The notes: generated by a model from the letters alone, not told the origin. 64,000 nucleotides of DNA from Chamaea fasciata (GCA_029207755.1 JARCOQ010000002.1:12353156-12417155), one strand, 5' to 3'; shown: positions 45,918-58,935, numbered from the stretch's first letter. A program made the numbers and translations.

Positions 45918-46346
45918 TGTAATTTTTTTAGTTGATAAGAAAATTTTCCTGAGCACTGTGTCATTGATAGGTCTGAGACTTTCTGCTCTCCTTTCCACAC
46001 CTGACTTTCCAAGAGGAGTTGGGATTTGTCCTGCCTGTGACCCCTGTTATCAGGGGTCCTCAGTGCTCAGGTCATCATATACCTTATGGTGCTCTGCAAA
46101 ATATCCATTCAATACTTTTTGTATCTTATGCACTTCTGCACATGCCAGTCATGATAGGTCTTATTGTCTGGGCTCCAACTAAACAGTTTCCCTAATCAGA
46201 CCATAAAAACTCTTTTATTATCCACATCTTGAAGCAGGTTTTTACTGTTTTATAAAGATGCCATTGAATTTTGGGAAAATGGAAACATTCGCTCACTGGC
46301 GGACTGACTTTCTTTGGGTGAAATCTTTTCTACTCTATGATGATTT
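45918..46346. other. Unassigned sequence between CR1 and an LTR
   Basis: AT-rich to mid-GC DNA with no recognised feature. Confidence 0.45.
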
Positions 46347-46890
46347 TGTCACGATCCGCTCACACAAATGGGGTTCGTGATGGTTCATTTTAGGGATCTC
46401 AGAGCGCAAAAGACACAGCGGGGGACAAACTCAGTTTACTCAATCACAAATGCACCTTTATTTAGTGCCAACAAATGCGATAGTGGGGAGAGAAAAGAGA
46501 ATAGTAAGAAAGACAGAAAAAGAGGGGAAGGGGATTATAGCTACCAACATGGAGGGTCAAGTCCTCGAGGCTTTTGAAGATACCTATAGACGTGAGTTTC
46601 TCCAGTGGGGTGATCACAAAAGTGAGCGGGGGTCTCCAGGGTTTTTATAGTCCTCTTCGAAGCGACAGGCAGTTGGCCAAACAGGTGGGGGAAATCATTG
46701 CAGTGTGTTCATTTAGAGAACTCAGAACAAGTCGATCGTCAGCAGGTACAGTGTCAACCAGTACAAGTCAGCAGGCACAGTCACTTCACCATGACTTGCC
46801 CATTGTTTCTGCTCAGGTTCTGATGTTCCAATATGCGTGCTGGGTGTTTTCCATCAAACACACCTGCAGGCAGCACTTGGCCAACATCCC
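46347..46890 (-). mobile_element. Solo LTR-like element
   Basis: Starts on the plus strand with tgtcacgatccgctcacac. On the minus strand there is a TATA box CTATAAAAACC at about 46641-46651 and an AATAAA signal at about 46457, in the U3-R-U5 order and about 190 nt apart. CpG dinucleotides are more frequent than in the surroundings, hinting at recent age. The right end is uncertain; GC-richer DNA continues to about 47010. Confidence 0.55.
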
Positions 46891-48774
46891 ACCTCAGCCA
46901 GGCCAGAACTCCTGTGTTGAGATTTTCAAGTCCCTTTTAGGGGTTTCAGTCTCTGTCCTTGACGATGGTTGTGAGGCAGATGAGGGATCTTCAGACCGTC
47001 TCTTACAGATTTCTAATGCAGTTTTATTAAATTTATTTTGAATCAGATTTTTAAAATCCCATAAATTTTCAACCCATAGATTGGCTTTAAAAAAACCCAA
47101 AACTTTATTGTCAAATTACCAGCCAGATAGTTATATGATTAATGGAGAGAATAGGGAAAGGAGAAATATTAATTTCTATCTCATCTAAATTGTCAGTAGC
47201 TTGACTGGGCCTTAATGAATTGCATTGGCAACATAGTTTATTTACAATACCTGTCAAAACTTCCCAGAATACTGAAAAAGATTTTAAGTATCAAAATAAA
47301 ACATTAATATTCAGGTGCTATATCAATATATTGGAAACAGGTCCTTGCATCACAGATCTAATCAATAACCTAATTTTGGTCAAGTAAATGTGACAAACAA
47401 TGAGAATGAATGGAATGAAAGATTATCAACCTTTTTTTTCATCATTGAAAAAGCATGATATATGAGGAATAATGATAGTGCCATGTCAGAACATCGGGTG
47501 CAATTCTCTTTCAGAAAATCCCTGAGACTTTAAATTTAAAAAAAAAAAAAAAAAAAGGAGGTTAAGAAAATCTGGGTTTAGTTCCTACTGTCATTTCCAC
47601 AGTCATTTGCTTATCATTGTAAAATAATTTCCTAAAACATAGCATTTTTCCAGATTAAAACCCCACAGGAATTCACGTCTCCCTATAAGGACACAGTATT
47701 TCAGATGCTAAATTTTATCCTTTTCTCAGTCTACAAGAATTCCATTGAAGTTCATGGAAACTAATGATAAACAAAGTTGATTGTCTGGAGCGTTTTTCTC
47801 TGAATGGCCTACATTCTTTTATTCCATTGGCAAATGTGACATAATGCAATATCCTTAGATAGAAAGCAATTCTCCTTAGAAAAACCCTAAATCCAAACCA
47901 CACTGTTCATACCAGCTACTAAGTGTTTTAATCTCCTGGCCAAATTGTTTGTAAATGTAGGCCAGTTGCTTAATTGCACTTTGGTGTCATGTCCATCATA
48001 TAGACAACAGTATTAAATTTTTTGTTATGTCAGCCAGAAACTCTGTTTCATATATGAGATTATTCTACTTCCGTAACCACAGTACCATTTCTGATTCTGT
48101 GGCTGTCTTTATCTGAACTGTACTTTGAACTGAAAAACCTGATAAGTTAATCCAATTCCTACTCTACCCAGCTATTTTGATTTCTCTGCAGTAAGTCTAC
48201 TGCAGTAAAGGTGGTTGGATTTTTTTACATAAAATAAATAATCCCTAAAGCATTTACATGTAAAGATACTTTACTGCTCCTGTGACATAGTACAGAAAGT
48301 TGTAATATGTCTGATTCAGGTTCCAATTCTACACCTTCCATGAATATCTGCATTTAGCCAAGCACTAAACCTCTTTCCTTTAAATTGAAGACCATTTTAA
48401 AATGACATGCTGCAAAGGTGTCCTGCCCTGTCTATTAAGATCTTATTGCAGCAATACAATCTTATTATTGCTCCCAGCCATTTCTACTGCTTATCATTTC
48501 AGAGTTAAAGTGCTTTGCTTCTCCAAATTCTCTCCTTGCAAAAGAAAGTCCCCAGGGCATTCAGCCTCATATTACTTACTGTAGCTAAGTGACCATGGAA
48601 GGTTTTCAGTCTGAGAAATAAAGGAGGGAAAAATTGCAGAATATTCCTTGTTATTTCCTTTTGGGGAAGAGATCAGATGGCAGAATGACTAAAAAAAAAA
48701 AAAAAAAAAAAGAAAGGAAAAAGATAGAAAACCCAAAAAATAATAAAGTGAACAGAGAGAAAAGAGGAGTCGAC
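46891..48774. other. AT-rich unassigned sequence with poly(A) runs
   Basis: Poly(A) runs at 47538-47556 and 48691-48711. The first 120 bp may still belong to the LTR on the left. No gene recognised. Confidence 0.45.
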
Positions 48775-48966
48775 AGGAAGGAGAAGGAGAAGGAGAAGGA
48801 GAAGGAGAAGGAGAAGGAGAAGGAGAAGGAGAAGGAGAAGGAGAAGGAAAAGGAAAAGGAAAAGGAAAAGGAAAAGGAAAAGGAAAAGGAAAAGGAAAAG
48901 GAAAAGGAAAAGGAAAAGGAAAAGGAAAAGGAAAAGGAAAAGGAAAAGGAAAAGGAAAGAGAAAAA
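48775..48966. repeat. Polypurine compound microsatellite (GAGAAG)n-(GAAAAG)n
   Basis: 192 consecutive purines on the plus strand. GAGAAG units run to about 48846, then the unit switches to GAAAAG and stays so to about 48957. The open frame of alternating Lys-Glu that results is not a gene. Polypurine tracts of this length with mirror symmetry can form triplex (H-)DNA. Confidence 0.97.
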
Positions 48967-51402
48967 CATCACATAATCTGAATTAATCAATTTCAGTGTA
49001 AGACATGGGCCATTTTTATTGCCAGTCACATCACTTGATGTAGTAAGTGGCAGATTTGTTGTGTGTTACATGCCTGGCCAAAAGAACAAAAAAAGAGTTG
49101 GTTTTGTATCCTTGGGATGTTAAAAACTTTACTTCTGAATCCACACTGGTAATTTTATATTTATGTGCAGAGGAGAAATTGCCATATTTTGAAGAACATT
49201 TGAAGACCTTTTTGATTTTTTCTCATGGCTACTTTACAAGACATGCAAAGAATGACATGTAATGATTAGCAGTAATAAAACACAGTCACAAAGGAAATTA
49301 AGAATTTGTTTTGACAAAATAACAGTATTAATGGGGAACTACTGCTGTTCTTCGGTGCTACGTGTTGTAGCACCCACAATCAGAGCTAAGTTTCTACATT
49401 TTCGAGAAATTAGATCACATGGTAAATTGATATTTCACATCAGATATCATGGTACAGGCAATGAGGTTTGCATTTGTGGTTGAAAGGAAACATAAGCAGC
49501 AAATGAACTGAAGAATACTTGGTCACATAGATTGCCTCATCTTGCTCTCACCAGGGTCACCATGATGCCCCATGCCCAGACTGAAAGGTTACTGATGGCA
49601 GCAAGTGACAAATGCTGTTGCATTTCATCCCTGGTTTAGTAGGTCCCTGCAGGGAGAGTTACTATGGCCTGGTCAAATCTTCAGACATATTTTCCTAGTT
49701 TCTGTCACTGAAAAGTCCTAGTCATTTTCACTGAAAAAATAGGCAAAATTATATGCAATGAGTGTTATTAAAAGCATAATTATTTCTGTTATTTAATTAA
49801 TTTTTATGAAGAGTCATGTATTAAGTCTTTGTATAATTCATTTATGTCATTGATATCTCATGTTATACTTCGATACATACAATGTGTATTTATGTGAAAT
49901 GAATAAGTAGCCCTTGTATGACAGTCAAATAAGAGTACGTATGAGTAAGGAGTTATTATTATGACTTGTAGAAGAAAAATATGTAACGGTCTGGTGTAAG
50001 AAAAGAAAGTAGTCTTGAATTTTTCATTGTAATTTCAATGGTCATTTATTAGATGAACTTGAATGGGTTTTTTCTACTTTTCTGAATTTCCTTCCAATTT
50101 TTCTTTCAATGAGAAAGTGCATTTAGCCTGAAATGTCATTTTTTTAATATCAGCATCAGTGGGGTGACTGATTGAAATTTCAAACACCTATTGTTAACAG
50201 AAAATCAAAAGAATAGTGACTAAACAATTTTTTTAAAAAAAAAACAAGCATGCTTGTTTTATGTATAACTGTTGCAAAAATTTTGATGTGACTTCGAAGA
50301 AACCTGATAGATTTCATATTTCAATCTGTTTTTCATAGTTCACAGCACAGTGACTTTTTATTTATTTATCTTTCTTTCTTAAGACTGACTTGAACCCAAG
50401 TAGCCTATATTAGACACATTTCTGTGAGGTTTTCTGTTATGCATTGATAACATTAGCCTAAAAGAAAAAAGGAGAAAATGAAAAGAAGTATAATATTCAA
50501 AATGATTAGTCACAAAGAATACATGCACAACTCTATTAAATTAAGAACAGTATTCTGGAAATACAGAAGACTGGGAAAAAATGTGTACACAGCCTAAATC
50601 ACCATCGATTCACTCAATGTTTCACAAGATAGATACAATGGAATAGTAATTAACTGGTTTTCTAGCTCAAAACTATAAAATAAAACAACCCTACCTCTTC
50701 CAGTCTAATTATGTTTAGTTAATTTAGGGTCTAATAAAGGAATGGAGGGATCAATAGGTAGAGTTGGAAGGGAATAGTGCACATTCAGAAGAACATTTTG
50801 TTTTAACTTCATGAAGAATCTCTGTAAAAGTTGCCTGTCTTGGATAAATAAACAAGATAAGCTAAAGGATATAAGAAATGTAGTGAACTTGGAGTGCCTG
50901 TTGCAATGCCAACTCATTTACAATCCCGAATTTGAATACTGAGGTTGATGGAAGATATTTTAACCAAACAGGAATAAAAATAGATACCTACTGAATATGA
51001 GTAAATTTAAAAAAAAAAAAAATAGTGAAAATATTCTAGTCTGTTTCTTAGAGGGATTCACCAAGGTGCATGAACAGATAACAAATTTTCTGCCTACAGT
51101 GTCTTCACGTGGAATTCTGTCAGATCATCTTATCCACTTTATTTAGGAAATCTCAGCACACTACATGAGAATAAAAGCTAATAAACATCCAAAAAAGACT
51201 GGAAATCACTTTAATAAAATAATTCACTGCACAAGAATTTTAACTGTCCATATCTTCTTTCTTCCTACAAATCTCATTTCTTCTATGATATGGTAAACAA
51301 TAGAAACATCAATGAAATTTAAAAAATAATAAATTAACTATTTAGAAATGGTCAGGTAGACTCAGGAACAGAATATGTTCCTGAGGTTCAAAACATCAGA
51401 TT
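48967..51402. other. AT-rich unassigned sequence (2.4 kb)
   Basis: No gene or repeat family recognised apart from the palindrome at 50241-50260. Confidence 0.5.
50241..50260. repeat. Perfect 20-bp palindrome
   Basis: aaaacaagcatgcttgtttt equals its own reverse complement, centred on an SphI-like gcatgc core. Confidence 0.95.
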
Positions 51403-51640
51403 AAAAAAAAAAAAAAAAAAAAAAAAAACAAACAACAAACTAACAAACAAACAAACAAAAAAACTAAAACCAAAAAAACCCCCCCAAAAAACCCCAAAAA
51501 ACCAAACCCTCCCCCAAAAACCCCCCAAAAAACCACACCAAAAAAACCAACCAAAACCAAAACAAACCAAAACCAAACCAAACCAAACCAAAAACAAAGC
51601 AAAACAAACCAACCAAACAAACAAACAAAAAACCCTTTGT
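51403..51640. repeat. Poly(A) then A/C-only tract (about 235 bp)
   Basis: 26 A followed by irregular caaa, ccaaa and cccccaaaaa units, with only a few G or T bases. The minus strand has several runs of 3-7 G between 51479 and 51530. The minus-strand open frames here (rich in Phe, Trp, Gly) are compositional artefacts. Confidence 0.95.
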
Positions 51641-52289
51641 GGCCAGTAACAGAATTTGCAGCTAAATAAGATGGTGACTTAACTTCAAATAAATGTTTCT
51701 ACATTCTCTTAACAGGAATTAGCCTTGACAAAGTTTCAGAGGAATCTTCTGTTATGGAAGCCATCTGAGTTCTTTTCGTGTTCTTCTGAAGCAGCTGGTA
51801 CTTGTCATTTTGGGAGTCTGAAGACCTGACAAATTTTTGGCAGCTCTGTACAAGTCTGGCAATTTCTATTAATTTATATTACTGTCAAAAATATTTCAAG
51901 AGCCCAGAGCTCAGTTATCACAAGAGGGCACTGCAGGAATGCCTGCTAAAAAGTACCTAAAGATTCATTTGAAGCATGTTGGTTATTGTTTCCTTTTTCA
52001 TTTTCTCCTTACAATGAAGTTGAATAAATGGAAAAACACTAAGAAAATTACCAAGATCTCACAACTTGTTTATGAAAAAATATTCATCTCGTGAAGACGT
52101 CCAAGAATTTATACAATATAGTGTCAAAACACTATGTTATCCAATTTTTAATGTTGGTTATTCTTAACAGGGCTCTAAAACATTTCTTCCACCTCTATCT
52201 TACCCTTACCATCTTTTTTGTGACCAAGAGTTCTCAGTATATGTTTTATAGTATGATCAGCAGCACATTTGGGGTGCCTCTATAAAAAT
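51641..52289. other. Unassigned sequence upstream of CR1
   Basis: AT-rich; no feature recognised. CR1 homology becomes visible at about 52290. Confidence 0.45.
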
Positions 52290-54722
52290 ACACACAGCCT
52301 AGGGAACAAGCAGAAGGAGCTGAAAGCCACAGTGAAATTAGCAAATCTGTGATCTAATTGCTATTGCTGAAACATGGTGGGTTGAATCACTCAACTGGAA
52401 TGCTTGTCAGCAACAGGAGGCTCTTCCTCCAAGCATATCCTCCTTGCATAGGGGAATGATTTCTTAATTCAGGTCATAGACAGACCAAACAAAGGACAAG
52501 TGTTACTAGACCAGTTGCTTGCCAACATGGCTGAACAAAATAGAGATAAAAGTATGGACTGCAGTGATCACACCTTGATGGAATTCACAGTGATGAAGAG
52601 AGTCAGAACACTGATTTTAGGAGAACAAACCTTCAGTTATTTAAGGAATTGCTGGATGGGACTCCCCAGGAAACTGCTCCTAGGAACAAAGGGGATGAAC
52701 AGAAATGATAGCTCTTTAAACACATTTAGAGTGAAAGAGATCCTGATTGCTATGTGTAAAAAATGGGACAAGGATGTCATGAGACCATCACAGCTCAGTA
52801 AGGACCTTCTGACCCAATTAAAGTATAAGAATGAAATGCACAGGCACTGGAACCAGGAACATGTCTCCTGAGAAAAATATAGGAATACCATCTAGATGTG
52901 TAGGGATCAAATTGGGAAAGCTAAGACACAGTTGGAGCTGAATTTAGGCAAGGTTTGCAAAGCACAAAAAGAACTTTTACAAGGATGTTGTCCAGAAAAG
53001 AAAGATGAAAGAAAATGAACCCAGCCTTATAAAAGTAGTGTCTAGCAAAATGGAGAAGGCCTGAGATACTCAACAATTTTTTGCCTCATTTTCCAATGGC
53101 AATTTCTGTTCCCACCTCTCAAGTTCCTGAACCTCAAGGACTGGTGAACGAAATCCTTTCCATCATAGAGAGGATCAGGTTCAAGGCCCCATGAGGAACA
53201 TATAAAAGTCCATGGTACAAAATAGGATACATCCCAGTACTCTGAATGAATTTGTTGATGTTGTTGCCAATTTGCCACTCTCCCTGACACTTGAAAAGTC
53301 ATGGTAAATCAAGTGAAGCACCCAGTGACTATAGAAAGGAAAACTATAGAGTTGGGTTTTTTTAAAAAAAAACTCTTTTAAGACTCTTTTTAAAAAGTGT
53401 GGAAAGGAAGACCCTGGGAACTACTAAACAGTCAGCTTAATCTCTGTTTCTGGAAAGACTATGGAGCAGATCATTCTGCAAGATGTGTTGAGACTAAGGA
53501 ACACAAGGAAATTATTAGAGACAGCCAACATGGGCAAATCATGCCTGACTAAGCTAGAAACCTTCTATAAGGGACTAAATATGTTAGTGGGCAAGAGAAA
53601 AGCTATGAGTATCATCTACCTAGCCCTTGATAGAATAACCCATAGCATTTTTACCTTTAAACTTGAGAAATTTGGGGTTAATGGGTGGGCTGTTAGGCAT
53701 GTGAGGAATTTGCTGGGTGGCCACGAGTTATAGCTGTTGACTCAGTGTCCAAGTAGAAACCAGTAAAGGCTGTTGCCCCTCAAGGATCTCAGCACTATTT
53801 AATGTCTTAATCAATACCATCAGTGGGACTGAGTAAACCCTTTGTTGTAAAGTTTGCAGATGACACTAAACTGAGTGGTGCAGTTAGTTTGCTAAAGGGA
53901 GGGGACATCTCCCCATCCACAGTGACCCTGGCAGGTGTAAAGAGTGGGTCCACACAAATGTCATGAAGTCCAACAAGGTCAAGTGCAAGATCTTGAAGTT
54001 GCATTAGGGAAATTCCTAATATCAGTACAGACTGGGGGATCCATGAATTGGGTGCAACCCTGGACTGAAGGGCAGATGTTGCTGGTTGAAAATTGGATAT
54101 GAACTAGTATTGTGTGCTGGGAGCCCATAAACCCCCGCGTGCTGGGCTCATCCAAAGCCCTGTGGGCAGCAGGGCAGGGAGAGGATTCTGCCCCTCGGCC
54201 CTGCTCTGCTGAGACCCCACCTGCAGGGCTGCATCCAGCTCTGGGGTACACAGAAAGACACAGATATCAGAATTGGTCCAAAGCAGGACAGAAAATGTTA
54301 TCAGGTGGCTGGAACACCTCTCCTATGAGGCCAAGCTGAAAGAGTTGGGATTGCTTAGCCTGGAGGAGAGAAGGCTTGAGAGACACCTTATTGTGTCCTT
54401 TCAATATAGAAAGTTTAGAAACTATAGAAAGTGTAGAAACTTTTTGCCAAGGCATCTAGTGACAGGTCAAGGGGCAATGGTTTTAAACTGAGAGTAGATC
54501 TCAACTAGATGTAAGAAATATTCTTTTTGATGAGGATGTCAAGACACTGGAACAGGTTGTCTGTCCTGTCATTTGAAATAGTCAAAGATTGGGTGGAGCT
54601 TTGAACAACCTGATCTAATGAAAAGTGTCCCTGGGCATGGCAGGGATGTTGGACTACACAAACTTTAAAACAACCACTGTGCTCCACATTACAAATACCA
54701 TGCAACACAATCCAACCCAATG
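52290..54722 (+). mobile_element. Long, decayed CR1 LINE (2.4 kb of ORF2)
   Basis: Plus-strand CR1 running from the endonuclease region through RT to the end. A segment at 52305-52380 matches the early 'ITETWWD'-type endonuclease text with stops. Part of the endonuclease is missing between about 52400 and 52480. From 52500 an open run of 123 codons covers the end of the endonuclease and linker ('SDHTLMEF'). From 53461, 90 codons cover 'MEQIIL' and the RT fingers. The RT catalytic motif FADDTKL is intact at 53853-53870. Text 'ctatgaggccaagctgaaag' near 54323 is the late ORF2. The 3' end reads 'aatccaacccaatgat' and has lost the octamers. The frame is broken many times, so the element is inert. 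Confidence 0.88.
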
Positions 54723-57355
54723 ATCTGCAGAAAATAATTACTAACAGACTTATCTCTCTTTCATTTCCTGCTTGTGGGTATTCCTGTTACTGAAGACTCC
54801 ACTTTGCCAGGGCAAACTTGTGATTTTTCTTTTGAAGGAATGCTTTACAGGAGGTAAAGTATTAATGTGAATAATTATACCATGGGTAGATCTGTATTTT
54901 AAAAGGGTCTTCTCTTTCATTCCTAAAACAGACTACAGCATGTATATGATATGCTTTAATGCACCAACAAGATTATGCTTTGGTTCTAAAGTTAGCTGGC
55001 TGTTTGATTTTTACTAACAGCATAGAGACATCATTTTTTTTCCAGTTAAATACACTCTATCTTTCTCAAAAAAATCTATAAAATGCATTTTGAAACTAAA
55101 CTATATACATATATGCATATATATATATATGGTTTTATGTCAATATTCACGCAGAAGAATCCCTGCTAAAGCAGAGAGACAAAAGTAGACAAAAGTTAGA
55201 AGACTTTTTTTTCCCCAAACATAAATTAAAGGTCATGAAAAACTATCTTCTTGAGATAAAACATTTTGATGTCATGTCATTCTTGATTTTTTTAATAAGA
55301 TCCTAAAAATCTGGCATTTTTACTTCATTTTACTGCTAAAATATTTTTGCTAAAATGGTACTCTTAGTATCGCTAAAACAATAAAGTCAAAATAAAAACT
55401 CTGTCCTCATAAATACATTTTTAAAAATTTTATCATGTGTTTTAGTTGCACCAAACTGACACTTTAAAGAGAAAAGATACTGTATCAGAATTATTTTGAC
55501 TAATATTATATACTAACATACCCTTACTAATATAACTTGAAACATCCTGAACCCTGTGAAATAGAGGCTTTCCTCTGGATTTATTTTAGTCACCTTCCCT
55601 TTGGCATGCTCTAACTGAACAAGTACTATCTACATGAGTAAGAACAACTTTTGTTTTCTGTGGGTGAGCTGATGTCTTCTGGTGACTTTATGCCGCACAC
55701 AAAATACAGTCTATATCCCAGTGTTCTAGATATCACAAAAATTCAGGTGTCTTGCCAATACGAGCTGGCTAGAAAAGACAGAATTGCCCTTCTGTGAGTA
55801 TAAAGTAAAACTGAATCTGCCTTCAGACTTACAAGTCCTTTTTTATATTTTTTCAGTTGGTAACTTCAGGGTGTCTTCAAAGGTCAGGAAAGCCAAGATT
55901 TTGTAACTGGCTGACACTATTCTCTTAAAAACTTGATGTAAAGCAGATCTATGTATCTCTTTGATACCAAACTAGAAACTGTGTTTCAGGTTAAGCATAT
56001 TCGTGCATTATTTTAAGGTGACTGCAGTTTTTCAAAAGGAGATAAGTGAAGATGTGTCATAAAATGCAGTACAGTTCTGGTAAGCTTCTTAAAAATGGTG
56101 AAGTTAAGCTAGATTTAGGAAGCTGCTGGAAATTCACATCATAAAATAATTTCTTGACGGCAAGGAATCAGCAAGCCTGTGATTTCAAAATGGAATAAAA
56201 ATCATATTTCCCAGTAGTACATATTCATGAGCTACCTTTTTGTTTCTCTGTCAGCTGCAGCAGATGCGTAATATACATTGTCTATGCTCGTACTCTTTTC
56301 CTAGAGTAGTGGTTAAAAAACGACTTGCATTGTACTTAGATTCATCACATTTCAAATGCACATTTGTCTTCCAATGATGAAGGGATATATTATACACATT
56401 TTGATAAAATTGTGGCTTCAGCATGTTTTGTTTCCTCCCCAGGTCCTTTGATGGCTAAAGGTCTTCCTGTCAAAAATTTTGTGAGCTGCGTTAGGATTTT
56501 GGAATGTGTGTTCCTCTCAATCCACAGGCAATTTTGCAAGTGGGTGTATGCAATAATTAAATAGTTTGCATTACTACTGGGGTAATCTTGAACAGCTGTC
56601 ATGGGTAAAGCCCTAGTTTGGCAAATATGCTGAGTCATTCACCAAAGCGGACTTGACATGAAAACTGGGCACTATCCTTTCAATTATTTACAAATGTTCA
56701 CACACAAATATTTGATATTCTGAGAGCTGGAATTGATTTCCCCCTTTTCAATCCATTTAAGAGGATTTTCTCCCTAAGTACTAACTGAATGGTACATTGG
56801 TGTTTGCTGCAGCATCTTTCTGCCTGTCTGAATTCTGGTATTCAACTACCATTTCAGCCACTGTGGTCTTTTAGCTGATGGTTCAGATCTCAACAGCCTT
56901 CTAGCAGCACTCTGGCATAGAAATTCTTTTCTTTTTTACTTGATGAGAATGTTACTTAAAAAAGAAAATAATCTTTTCTGAGTTTAGAGCTAGAAAAAAA
57001 AGCAGCATAATATCTGATAGACTCCTGCAAAATTTACTTGATAATCTTGTACATGGAAAGCCAGCTGCTTTTCCCACCACCACAGAAGGAAACACTCTGT
57101 AGCTCCTGAGACATGTAAAATGTGTTTCAAGTGAGAGCATTCAAGTTGAAAATTTCTTCCTGAGTACTAATAGAAGTTCTCTAATGAAGAAAGACAGGGA
57201 AAGCAGACAGTTCAGTAGACTGTGGAGGAAAATTCTGGCCATTATGGTGTATGTACTCATGTGGGCTATTTTAACAAAATAATTTTAATAGCAATTTTTA
57301 AAAATTATAGGTCATGCAGAAAAGATTGATAATACACAAAAATCAAGGTAGCAAT
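54723..57355. other. AT-rich unassigned sequence (2.6 kb)
   Basis: A (TA)n stretch lies at about 55105-55130. No gene or other repeat recognised. Confidence 0.5.
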
Positions 57356-57499
57356 GGAGATTAGTTCAGTTGGTCAGAGCTTGGTGCTAATAATGCCGCA
57401 GTTGCAGGTTTGATCCCTGTACTGGGCCGTTCTCTTAGGAGTGGAACTCCCTGATCCTTGTGTGGGTCCCTTACAGCTCAGAATATTCTGTGATTCTGG
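57356..57499 (+). mobile_element. tRNA-Ile-derived SINE with CR1-like tail (TguSINE1-like)
   Basis: The head resembles tRNA-Ile(AAU): A box tagttcagttgg at 57362-57373, anticodon-loop region 'tgctaataatgcc', and B box ggtttgatcc at 57408-57417. The tail (about 57429-57499) matches the CR1 3' end ('tgtgggtcccttacagctca' then attctgtgattctg), so CR1 enzymes would mobilise it. This composition is that of the TguSINE1 family known from passerines. It is transcribed by RNA polymerase III if active; several substitutions from tRNA-Ile show it is not a functional tRNA gene. Confidence 0.85.
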
Positions 57500-58111
57500 A
57501 AATAAAATAGATCCCTTAAATAGGTTGCTGCTTTCCCCTGTAAATAGTTTACTCACTAAACTATGGTAATGTTTGAAATGCCACTAACCTCCCAGAAATG
57601 CAACAGCCTAGTAACCCCAAAAGATGTTAAAACTCAGAGCTGAGTAACAAGTATAGTCACACATTGTGTTTTATGAATTTTAATGTAGGTGCAAAAAAAC
57701 CAAAAAAGTGTAAAGGATATTAAGCAGTTGAATTCCTAACCTCTTGATCTCATGCTGTGGCAAGAACAAAGAAGACAAATATGACAATAAGTATTAAAAA
57801 CTTATAATTGATAGCCTTACAGTGAATGCATCTGAACATATGCTTATATTGTTAGAATTGTTCCAATATAATGTAATTACCTTAAAAAATCATTAAAGTT
57901 TGGAATAGTCAGGACATATAATGTTATATACTTGAAGAAACTGTCAGGCTCTCTTGGCAAGGTTTTCTGCATGATTAAAGGCAGTAATAAACCTGCCAAT
58001 ATTGGCACTACACTGCACTAATAAATAGCATGGAGTATTTATATAAATCAACAGTTAGCACAGAGCTTACTTTTCTTCCTGCAAAGAAGTTTGACATCTT
58101 TCTCCTATGCT

Positions 58112-58137
58112 AAAAAAAAAAAAAAAAAAAAAAAAAA
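58112..58137. repeat. Poly(A) tract, 26 nt
   Basis: Uninterrupted A run; no retrocopy recognised. Confidence 0.95.
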
Positions 58138-58519
58138 GGCTTTGCTGTATTTTATTGCAACAGGTGTTTGAGCTTGGACAAGTGTAGAACTTGTAACAGA
58201 GATTGTAATGCTTGAGCATTATATTACTGTTACATACTGGTTTTACAGTTGCTTCTGACTTTCCCAAACTTTGACCATACGGGATTGATTTTATTTCAGA
58301 TGTTTTAGTACAAACTACTATCATTTTCTTGTGTTTATTTTTAAAAAGTCTGTCCTGACCCTCCAACCCACTACCCCAAATCTTGAAATAATTTCGTACA
58401 GTCTTGTGCTCTTGTAAGTAAAGCTTTAACATCTTGATTTTAAATACCTTGCAGATATTCAGTTGGAATTCTTTAGAACTCTGTTGCTTAATTCTTCAAT
58501 TTTTTTTTTTTTTCTTTTT

Positions 58520-58550
58520 GCATTGCATTGCATTGCATTGCATTGCATTG
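58520..58550. repeat. (GCATT)n microsatellite, 6 units
   Basis: Six exact gcatt units following a T-rich run. Confidence 0.95.
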
Positions 58551-58935
58551 CCTTGGCCATTCTCTAAGAACAGTCTCCTTGCAACTACTGATCTTTTTTT
58601 GTCAAAGCAGCGTTAGCTGGAGGTCCAAAGCTGGCCAGTGGTCTGCTCTGCTCCCTGTTCTCTTTTTTCCTCACTTCTCATTAAAGCAAGGAGCAAGACA
58701 CTGAATAAAAATTTTATCTACCAAATACAGATGGTATGACAGAGCCTGAGTGCAGGAACACAGGTCAAAATAGGGAACAGGAACATGGACTTACAGCAGC
58801 TTTGAAGGCTGAAGTTTTCTGGGAAAATAGATTTACTTAACAGAGCTGGCAAGGCAAAAGGACTAGAATATGTGGTGAGGTGTGGATGGCATGCTTGTAC
58901 ATTGTAAACAAGTAAAGTAAAATAAACCAAAACGC

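Larger units (their letters stand above)
57500..58935. other. AT-rich unassigned sequence with simple repeats
   Basis: Holds a poly(A) run and a pentanucleotide repeat (listed separately). Open frames of 121 codons (minus, 58067-58432) and 60 codons (plus, 58434) include these repeats and are not genes. Confidence 0.5.

Noticed and set aside
48634..49029. Long open frames of alternating Lys-Glu (plus) and Phe-Leu (minus)
   Set aside because: Products of translating a hexanucleotide polypurine microsatellite; no start context, domain or exon structure.
51388..51624. Minus-strand frames rich in Phe, Trp, Gly and Val
   Set aside because: They translate the G/T strand of an A/C-only tract.
52500..52871. 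123-codon frame as a host gene
   Set aside because: Matches the CR1 ORF2 endonuclease-linker region and sits in CR1 order with the RT parts.
57356..57428. tRNA-Ile gene
   Set aside because: The tRNA-like head has several mismatches and is joined to a CR1 tail, so it is a SINE.
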